From: Lonicera japonica
Lineage: Eukaryota; Streptophyta; Magnoliopsida; Dipsacales; Caprifoliaceae
DNA: 64,000 bases
NCBI GenBank assembly: GCA_021464415.1
Contig: CM038471.1
Coordinates: 10,381,386 to 10,445,385, forward strand
Reading direction: 5' to 3'
Each line of letters starts with the position of its first letter. The stretch's first letter is position 1. The notes under the pieces are model-generated. The model was not told the DNA's origin. It did not search any database and saw only the letters and a program-made list of their open reading frames with translations. Shown here in pieces: positions 55,331-64,000 of the stretch. The translations under genes were made by a program, and so were the position numbers.

Positions 55331-56579
55331 GCCTACTCAAATTTAAGAAAAAAATAGTATTAATTTGAGTCTCATTCGGGATCCAAATGGTTTACTTGTT
55401 ATTGACTTATTGGTAATAAAAAAATTAGATTTAATTTTTTTGAAAAAAATTATAATAATCAAAACTATAGGTGCAATATATACGTGGGAGCAAGAACTTA
55501 TTTTTACCGTATATTATTTTTTCCTTCTTGTTATTGTTTATTTAGTCTAGTTGTATTTGTGGTTTGTTTTTAGTAAGATTTGAATTTACTACAAAAATAA
55601 TATTCCCCTTGTTTTGTTTTTATTTTTACATCTTTAACATTTGTGCCTTTATACTAAGTTTTGTTAATCAAGGCATAACATTTATTTTAGACAAACCTTT
55701 TCAATTGAAAGAGAAACAAACCCAGAATTTTCTCTCCATAAATCTCTTTAAAGCATTCTTGAAATTATATACGCTACAACTACGGATCTGACTCCTTTAA
55801 AGTTAACAAATGATTGTATAGGCAAAATTTAAATATGGGGTATTAATATAACTAAAATCCTTGAGAGCCCGCTTGGGTATCCCGAATTCATAAACTGCAA
55901 AACGTGGCGGAGTTAAAAACAAAAAGACATGGAGATAATTTTCGAATATTTTATAGGAGGAAGACAAAAATTTTAAAAGAAAAAAAATCCTTTCGTTACA
56001 TTGAGGGAGAGATAGACACGAAGAAGGAGCTATCCTTAAAACGATTCCAAATGAATTTTGTCCAACAAGATAATATTTTACACAAAGCAAGAGCTAGGGT
56101 TGCTTCGGCTGGTCCGCGTCACAACACCATCCAAATTTTCACCCAATAACACAAAAGTTCGCCCAAATAGCTTAATCCCTTAGCCAATTTTTTTTTCAAT
56201 TTTTGTTAATCATGGGTGCCGTACGTTGACGGCGGGTAATATGAAAATTTTATGAATTAATTTAAATTGTTTCTTTTAATTAAGAAAATTACATCTTCGA
56301 TTTTTAGAAAAATTCGGCATGATTTACTCAGTTTTATCAATATCCAAGATTTGTATAAGTGACACTCCATCAAATCATTTTTCAAATAAAACACGATCAT
56401 AAGATTCATATCAATGAAAAGGTCTATTCCATCAACGTAGTTCTCAAAATATTAAACAATTAATTACAATTTACCATGATTAATATTACATCATCTTTTT
56501 AATTACACCAAGTATTTGTGCAGCAAAGTTTAATTAATACAAAAAAGATCAACTTAAAATTATACAAGTGAAATAAAGT
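55331..56579. other. Unassigned non-coding sequence
   Basis: AT-rich flank, no gene recognised. Small frames at 55365, 55564 and 55904 lack features. Confidence 0.4.
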
Positions 56580-59035
56580 CGTCTCTCCAAGGAAGACTAA
56601 CACGGTTTCAAGGTCATCAGAGGTAAATAAACTCTAATGTGCGCTAACCCAATGAGTGTACTTGCAAAACTATTTTGGAAAATGGGAGTGAGCCAAACAC
56701 GGGCTCAATGGAAACTATAATTTTTTTTCTATAAAAATACAACTAGTCAAGCATATACCACGTGAAATATCGAAAATAAACAAGTATAAGCACCCATATA
56801 TCGACCATACGATGTGTCATCTCATAAGACTAACATCTCACTTTTTCATGGCTAGAACCATGAGGCAAGAGAGTCCGAAAATAGAATTGTCCTCCAAGGA
56901 CGTATAATCAATCATCTATGATTTAAATCTACTGTGCATAGTGGATAGCCCCCATGGCTCGGGTATTTCTGCTCCCATTGTGGGGATCCCTTACTACGGT
57001 CCACCTAGTGGTAAGATAGTAAAGGTAACAAACTAAATGGTACAATATGGTACCAAATAATCTTAAACCCATTGAGATATTAAGTATATACGCGTCAAAA
57101 GCTAACCCTTAGCTATATAGAACTATACATACACGAGATATGTATAAAAAAAAAATGCATAAATATACTTATGTATTTAAGCTATGTGGGAAAATCCATC
57201 AATAACAATAATATGAAAGTTTAAAGAAGTATACCATATATCTTATAGGATGCTCACACCATATATTATCAATAATCCCACCTTAATTAACACAACTAAC
57301 TCATGACTTAAATCTCATAATTTATCTCCTTGCCATTAGTTCTATTACTAGAAGAGGGTTATCCATGCGATCATTTTATACCTATGATGTGACCGTTGTA
57401 CATATGCCAAATGTATAACCAACAATATAAGCCTTTCAACAATACAATATCCATATCGTAATGGTTTCCACAAGGTACACATATTATACCCCAATTATTT
57501 TATATGAAGTTTCATGTATAGTTTCATTTGAAATAATTTAACTTGATGAGTTACTTACAAATTCCTTTGTATATGCATCTCGATAACTCGTATAACTTTT
57601 GGACATCATTATCATATAGGATAGGAGTGAAGTTATACAACAAATTCACAAGAAATTAATTCCAAGACTATGTTCCAAAATATAGCAATAACATTGTTGA
57701 AAATGTGAATTTTTACCAAATCTTTGCATATGTCAACAATTGGCATATGTACATCATCTCCATCTCATTCAAATGGTTTATAGTTCATTTCTAGTACTAA
57801 ATCATCATAAATTTCCAGAATTTATAACATTTATACTAAGCATGGACATTTTCTTAAAAACTAGTAGCAATAGTTATCGAATTGGGGGGGGGGGGGTTTA
57901 GTCCAAATCATAAATTGGGTGTATACAAACTGAATTGATTGTTGTAATAGGTTATATTCAACATAAATAACAATATTATATCAAAAATTGAAGGATAAGA
58001 ACACCCAAACCCAATGCATGCAATACAAATTAACCCTAGGTTCTTAGCAAAACCCCCCAATACTTAGTCAAATTTCTACATGCAACATATAGTAGTAATA
58101 AAAACAAATTTATATTATTGTTTCCACCTTATTTGAAGTTTTAACACAAGTTTTGAGAAGGTTAATGATGATTTAGGTGGGTGGAACAACTCCCATCCGA
58201 GCTCTTCAAGCTACCATGGTGATGGAATGAAGTGGAAGAATATAAATAGTGTTGATTCTAGCCAATTCGGGAATTAATCTTGTAAAACCCTCACAAATCT
58301 CTTAAGTATCTCTCAAAATTCCATAGATGAGCTCTCAAGTGTGTAATAGGCATTATTCACGAAATTTGACTGATTTTGGGGTTTAAGGTGTTAAAAATTG
58401 GGTCAAAATTAGTTGGGTCGGGTCAACCTAGCTAGCCAAATATTTCTTGTGCACTGTTTGTATTTTGGGCACAACTTTTCGCCTGGAACTCTGATTTTGA
58501 CAATCTTTATATCAATGGAAAGAGGACTTGAAGAACTACAACTTCTCTATTTAGAGTTTCCCCAAATTATGAACAGAAAAATTTTAGAAATGCATTGAAC
58601 ACAGAAGTCTACCAAATCATTGTAAATTCATATGAGCAGATTGGTTAATTGGCTTACTTTGAGCTCAGTTATGACCCATAAGGAGTAAGAATTATATTTT
58701 CATTAAAACACAAAAGTTGTAGAAGGGAAATAAATCTATCTGAAGGTTCAAATGGTGGCTCATTTGAACATCAAACGGGAAAGTTATGACCTTTCAAAGT
58801 TAGTCAAAAACTCATTTCATTAAAACCTCGATTATCATAGTTAGCTGACGAAATTCAACTACAGCCATCTGAAATGCATTTCAACCATACACGCATATGT
58901 GATATGTTTAATATGACTTGTGGGAAGTATCCGGCTCATCAAAATATGTCCGCAACCAAATTCGAGTACCCAAAGCTATGTTTAAGGGTAAAATAGAACT
59001 GAGGGGCGATTAACACCTATAATTCGATAAGGACT
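56580..59035 (-). repeat. Long repeat X, copy 3 (inverted)
   Basis: Minus-orientation relative of copy 1, with matching CCACTCCCATTTTCCAAAAT (near 56690), GGGATCCCTTACTACGG block (near 56985), AATAAGGTGGAAAC (near 58125), and AGAGTTCCAGGCGAAAAG (near 58480). A G run at 57885-57896. Ends are uncertain. Confidence 0.5.
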
Positions 59036-59489
59036 ACTCGAGTAGCAAAATGATCATCTATTCATATTTAATTAAGATATTGAAACATGCTCGAGGTGTG
59101 GAAACCATATAATTATACTCGGAAGCAAAAATCACTGGCCAAATCCGATAAATCAAACTTATGAAAGAAAATTAATAAGCAAACCAAGCACGAGGTGTTA
59201 TATTAGAAGCTAAGTACATAGATAAATATCTGCCCAAATCCTTACCAACTAGGACAAAATGCCTTAAGTAATATAATTTGCTTACATTGAGTATATAGTG
59301 TTTCGCCCAAATCCTTTTACTACCCCCCCCTTCCCCCCCCCCCCCCCCCCCCAAAAAAAAAAAAAATCAATAATTTAACTTCTTCTTTTTTCAGTTATAA
59401 ATATAAATAAATCAGAATATTTTGTTTCTGAATTATTTTTTTTAAGTAAAAACCAGTAGAATTAATGTAATTACTAAATTAACAAGAAC
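59036..59489. other. Non-coding sequence with long C and A tracts
   Basis: CCCCCCCCTTCCCC... to poly-C and poly-A at 59324-59365. No coding. Confidence 0.5.
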
Positions 59490-60340
59490 AAATTGGAGTC
59501 CCCGACAATGATGCTAAAAACTTACTGTGATAAATTTTAATACTCGCAATCGAACGAATTAGTTGATAATATAGCGTGCAAGAAAGGTCGATCACACAGA
59601 GACTCAAATAGTATGTTTTATAATTACCTTGTTAACTTTTCAATAAATTCATAATTTAGCCAGAAAAGTGGTGGAATAAAATAAAATAAAATAAGTAAAG
59701 CAAAGCAATGAAAAAAAAAAAAATATTAAACAAGATAACAAAATCAATGAATTAATTGACTAGAGTTTGAGAGTCATATATTTAATATCATCTTTCTAAG
59801 TATTCATACACATAAACTCTAATCTTATCTTACAATAATTTGGTCTCTCAACTCTATTATTTGGAAAAAATAATCATTCAAGTTTAATTAATTTATAAAA
59901 TTTAGTTATAATTTTTTCATAGTGTATAAGGTCAAAATAGTTACTATATCCAGTCTTAACAAATCATAAGGTGAATCCAACAAATCACAGATGAGAATTC
60001 AATTTTATTTTTATCAATTGAAATAGGCATCAAATAAAAAAAATTATTTAACATTGAAGTATTAAATAAGTAGAGTCAATCGATATGAGCACATGCAATA
60101 AAATCAATTAATATACTCATCTTAACCTTAGTACAAATTTACGCTAACATGTAATGAATTAAATAATAAATAAAATCAAAATAAAATTTACTTAGCATGG
60201 AATTAATTGAGTAATAAAATTTAAGCGCCAATCCCCAAAGTGCTCCAACAAAACAAAACTAAAAAAGATTAAAAATAAAGAGAAAAAGAGAAAGAGTGCA
60301 CAGCCAGAAGAAAAATAAAATAAAATAATGAGGCAATTGC
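59490..60340 (-). repeat. Ty3-type LTR-like fragment
   Basis: GGAGTCCCCGACAATGATGC (59494-59513) is a degenerate form of GGAGTCCCCGGCAACGGCGC, the complement of the primer-binding region common to Tat/Ogre/Athila-type Ty3 elements. To its right follow LTR-like CTTACTGTGATAAATTTTAATACTCGCAA and GATAATATAGCGTGCAAG...GATCACACAGAG. This suggests an LTR on the minus strand ending near 59515, length unknown. Confidence 0.55.
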
Positions 60341-62669
60341 GGCACTCGGCTAAATCTTTCCATTTAATTTTTCCTTAATGTAAGTTCTGTTCTAATTTCC
60401 CATTTTTCTCAAATCTTCTATTCTCTATTTTAGTTCTAAATTGCTTCATTCAAAAGTTAATATTATGTAATTATTTCCTAACACCTAAAAAGGATCAAAA
60501 AATAGAAAATTACTAGTAATATATGCTTTTATTTTTATAAAATATTATAGTAAGATAACTAATTTCTTGATACATCACAACTAGTTTTTAAAGAGGGAAA
60601 AATATAGATAGAGCCCAAATGGAGCCATTGCATTAATGGGATGGCCCGCGCAGACCGTAAAGTGGAGTTGTAGAAGCGGCACCATTGACTGATTCTGATT
60701 AGAGACTGCTTCTTCACATTAGTTACAGTCCAAGTCCAAGGAGGTAAACTTCAACAGTGTTCACTATCCCTTTTATCCAACTTACTCACACTTTCTTTTA
60801 TTGATAGATTGAAAAAAATTAGAGGATCATATTACCTAGGTTGATTTTAAGATTTTTATCAAAAATAATTTGAGATTTGATAAGTGGAATTAAAACCTTA
60901 GGTCTAATCAATTTTACTGTCAAAATTTTGTGTTGTATTTTCTAACAATTATATCAAGCAATCATACAAAAAAAAATCACAACACCAAGAATTTACGAAA
61001 TATCCCTACTTGCATAGGACTAATCCTCGGGACTAACCGACAGTGTTTCACTATAATCAAAATGGAATTACAGACTCGATTAATTTACAAAAATTGTTTT
61101 ACCACAATTTACGCAATAGTCTCGTCAATCCCTTGAAGGTAGAATCCAACTGCAACTGGCTTGGCGTAGCACTTTTCGCTCTTCCCGCTTACCCGTCACC
61201 TCGTTCTACACACTTGATCACAATTCTTCACCCCCTGTCTCCGATCTCCCTTATCGCGCGTTAGCCACTTCGCTCACCCAGTATCCAATTACAACCGAAG
61301 ACACTCCCACAGGACCGTCAACGTTTGAAGCCTTAGTTCTTAAAATTGAAAAACAATAGAATCTCATATGGCATGTAAACAAAACTTAGGTGGTGTTTCA
61401 AAACTCTAAAAAATTGATTCTAACATTTAGATATTTTTTTTCTCAAAAAACTCTTTAGAATCATGTATTTTTGACCCAAACCAATAATTATATTTATAGG
61501 AAAAATATAAAGTTAAAGTCTTTTTTAAAATAGATTAAAAATATATAAAAAAAAATAAGATAAAAACACATGCCCAGAAAAATACACATCGGACGAGCCC
61601 AAATTTGGAATTGAAATTCTTGGGCTGAATTTGCGCCGAACTGGTCCAGAATGAAAAAGTGTACCGGCCTGTTTTATAAAAAGCTGTGCACCAATTTGTT
61701 AAGCATCTCTACGTAGCGCACTTTTGGCTGCACAAGAAATAGCCTTTGGCGCATTAATGAAGTGCTTCAATTGCCAACGGAGGACACGTGGGTTTATGGA
61801 CAAAGAAAATAATCTTTTGACTTTTCAAAATTTGACTTTTTTTTTTTTTTTTTTTATATTTAAAAACAAAATCAAACTTTTTAATTTTATTTTACTTTTT
61901 ATTTTATTTTGCCATATTAAATTCGTTTGAGTTTTAATTTGACTCAAATTTTAGAAGTAATTTTATGAAACATATTAAACATGAAAAAAATAAATCTTCT
62001 TAATAATTTATGTCGACTGAGCTTTTCAAATTTCGACAGAACTCACTAAAAATACTTAAAAATAGATTTAACTCAAAATTTTTTTAATTTCAAATTTTAA
62101 GTTCAACCACTACTTATATTTTGAATAAAACCATATTATCAACTTACCTTAAGTCCTAAGTTATGTGCAATGCATCCGGTAAGTCCAGCGAGCTTCCGTT
62201 GATTGTCGTGTCTTTAAATCTTCAATTTGACTCAAACAATTACAACGAAAAAAGTGTTTTTGACATCGGAATCAAGCCAACTAAAAATATAAACCTAACA
62301 AGATTAACTAAAACTTATGTTGTTCTTTAAATGGACTTATCAAAATTGCACACTAGATTCAAACATTACATCAAGTAGCCTACATCCTTGTGATATCAAA
62401 ATGGAAAGAGTGTTCACTTCGCTTCAAAAGTTTAGGTGCACATACAACTTTGATGTAAGGTAATATTTCTTTTAATTGTTTCCTTTTCATCTTTAAGTTC
62501 ACTATGCACATCATGTAAAATCCCTGTTTTTTAACTTTAAATTATGATGATATAATGATTTATGAGTTTTTCCTTTTATGTTTTAATAGAAGCATATGCT
62601 AACAATGATTAAATGTTTTACCACAATGAGCAAATTGTCGCAAGCATCGGTGAGCAAGGGCTCTGGTAG
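60341..62669. other. AT-rich non-coding sequence
   Basis: The part 60985-61090 resembles 28010-28130 (dispersed repeat). A T run at 61838-61856. The small frames at 60930, 61043 and 61724 lack recognisable features. Confidence 0.4.
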
Positions 62670-64000
62670 CGTTTGACACACCCGAAAATATTTCCGTGCT
62701 TAGGAACCCAAGTGTAGGTCGTCAAGTTATAATACTTGATAAATCCAAGTGTCGAACCACAAGGATAGTCGGAAAGACGATGAGGTGATTACGAGTCCAA
62801 GGCTTTGTTCAAGAGAGTTTGATTGGTTGATTTTAGTTGTTGATTTTAAAGTCTTGCAATAAAAATTAAAGTGATGTATCAATTGATAAGAAAAGGATAA
62901 GACATTATAGAATTCATTTGCTTTGCAATGTTATGTAAAATTAATCTCATTCAAAATTCTCAATACAATTCCTAAGTATTGAGTATCTTACACTTTTCTA
63001 AGCAAAAGGGTGTGAAGCAAGAGCAACCCATTCCCATATAAATGCCATATAAAGAAAGGGTGTAAGTAAAACTCAACACAAATGTATCTCTCATTTTTAT
63101 CTTGTAACAAAGGGTGTGAAGCAAGTGCAACCCATTCCCATATAATGTCCAACCAAGATGCAAACTTGAGATACACCAAAAGAAAAGGCATAAACTTAAA
63201 CTAGGCATTGAGAATTCATTGTTAGTTTCCCCTAGTCAATTGACTTGATTATGAAAATGGCCAACTAAAAAGTTTAGCACAATAAATCATAACATTTCAT
63301 TTGTCTAAGAATGGGAGGTCTAGGTGGAGATTAAATCATCCGGTTTAGACACATTTGATAAATACAAATTGAATCCTTAAGGTGATTAGTGTAGTTGATT
63401 ATGGTATAAACTTAAGAGATCCTCCTTGGCAACACTCTAACTAAGAAAATATTGAGTCTCAAAATCACATAAAGTGTAGAAAGCACTCAACATATCATTA
63501 AAACATTCAAGGATTAGAATCTCAAATTTATGGTATTTCTATGAATATTCAAAGACTAAACATGCTTGGCAATGTAAAGTATCTCAATCATAGAAGGAAT
63601 GGACATAGGGTAATAAGAAATACACAAATGTGTCATCTCCTCATTAATGCTTGAGATCTATGTATACAAGGCATACAAAGTCTAATCACCTTATGAGGAT
63701 TATCTTACTAGCTTATGAATGGTTGATTGAATGGGGAAGATGAAGGATTCAACAAGTATTTAACAATACTAACAATGGAATGAGAAACAAACTTACATAA
63801 TTAATTCAATGCAAACTTCATCTTCTAGCCTTAGCAATGAAACTACTCCATGATAGTTGTATGAATAAAAACCATTAAAGAGATTTCCATTTCTCTCAAG
63901 AGTTTCTCTCTCTAAATTTCTTACAAGTGATAGATAATAATCAAAGTGCAAGGAAAAACCACTTAAATAACTAATCTAGATCTAGAAATTACATATCCCC
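62670..64000 (-). repeat. LTR-like repeat fragment running off the window
   Basis: Contains ACTTGATAAATCCAAGTGTCGAACCACAAGGATAG, a pattern common in LTRs of plant Ty3-type elements. Also direct repeats of AAAGGGTGTGAAGCAAG(A/T)G and CAACCCATTCCCATATA at about 63006 and 63112. The right end lies outside the window. No coding. Confidence 0.4.

Noticed and set aside
1..64000. CRISPR arrays, bacterial operons, phage or organelle genes
   Set aside because: No regularly spaced repeats and no such genes seen; introns and plant transposons identify nuclear plant DNA.

Overview
This is a nuclear plant sequence, almost certainly from a eudicot. It is AT-rich, genes have short exons with GT-AG introns, and most bases belong to plant transposable elements: Ty1/copia LTR retrotransposons, a plant L1-type LINE, hAT DNA transposons, foldback MITEs, a tRNA-derived SINE and TRIM-like mini-LTR units. 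I cannot name the species. No gene in the window looks intact. The recognisable host genes are broken pieces of three: an autoinhibited Ca2+-ATPase (ACA8/ACA10-like, plus strand), a choline monooxygenase (CMO)-like Rieske gene (minus strand) and an RRP1/Nop52 rRNA-processing gene (minus strand). A fourth, unrecognised reading frame is split by a small hAT element.

Layout. 1-15.4 kb: remnants of the Ca2+-ATPase gene carry three copia elements. A young copy at 220-5585 has 174-bp LTRs differing at one base, a 5-bp target duplication and unusual TA...CA ends. An older copy at 6582-13311 is dead and has a 1.7-kb LTR-LTR insertion inside pol. A 3'-truncated relative of the first lies at 13413-14921 and butts directly onto an ATPase exon. 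The exons for about 230 residues between the phosphorylation-domain piece (6242-6301) and the C-terminal membrane pieces (14922-15434) are absent. 15.6-18.8 kb: nested MITEs, a self-complementary foldback and a hAT deletion derivative with an 8-bp target duplication. 19.0-21.4 kb: four consecutive exons of a CMO-like gene with a frameshift in the Rieske motif and a nonsense codon; one intron holds a tandem and inverted TRIM array. 22.4-27.5 kb: a 5.1-kb LINE with a 34-bp target duplication.

28.9-38.0 kb: a diverged direct segmental duplication (about 28.87-34.2 kb and 34.2-38.0 kb). Each copy was hit by different insertions: a LINE fragment, a MITE and a solo LTR in the first, and a hAT MITE itself carrying a hAT element in the second. 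38.3-40.1 kb: RRP1/Nop52 pseudogene with at least four frameshifts and a triplicated exon block. 40.6-43.7 kb: a foldback element and the hAT-split reading frame. 44.2 kb: a SINE with a 14-bp target duplication. 44.75-50.7 and 56.6-59.0 kb: three divergent copies, in both orientations, of a long non-coding repeat that probably represents LTRs of a large retrotransposon. 52.5-55.3 kb: a copia deletion derivative on the minus strand with 613-bp LTRs. 59-64 kb: LTR-like Ty3-type fragments and AT-rich sequence.

The genes do not work together as a pathway. The window records repeated insertion and decay. I found no convincing new biological system. The most unusual signals are the TA...CA LTR ends, the LTR-6bp-LTR insertion, the foldback built of four related arms, the TRIM array, the triplicated RRP1 exon and the exon loss beside a truncated retrotransposon.
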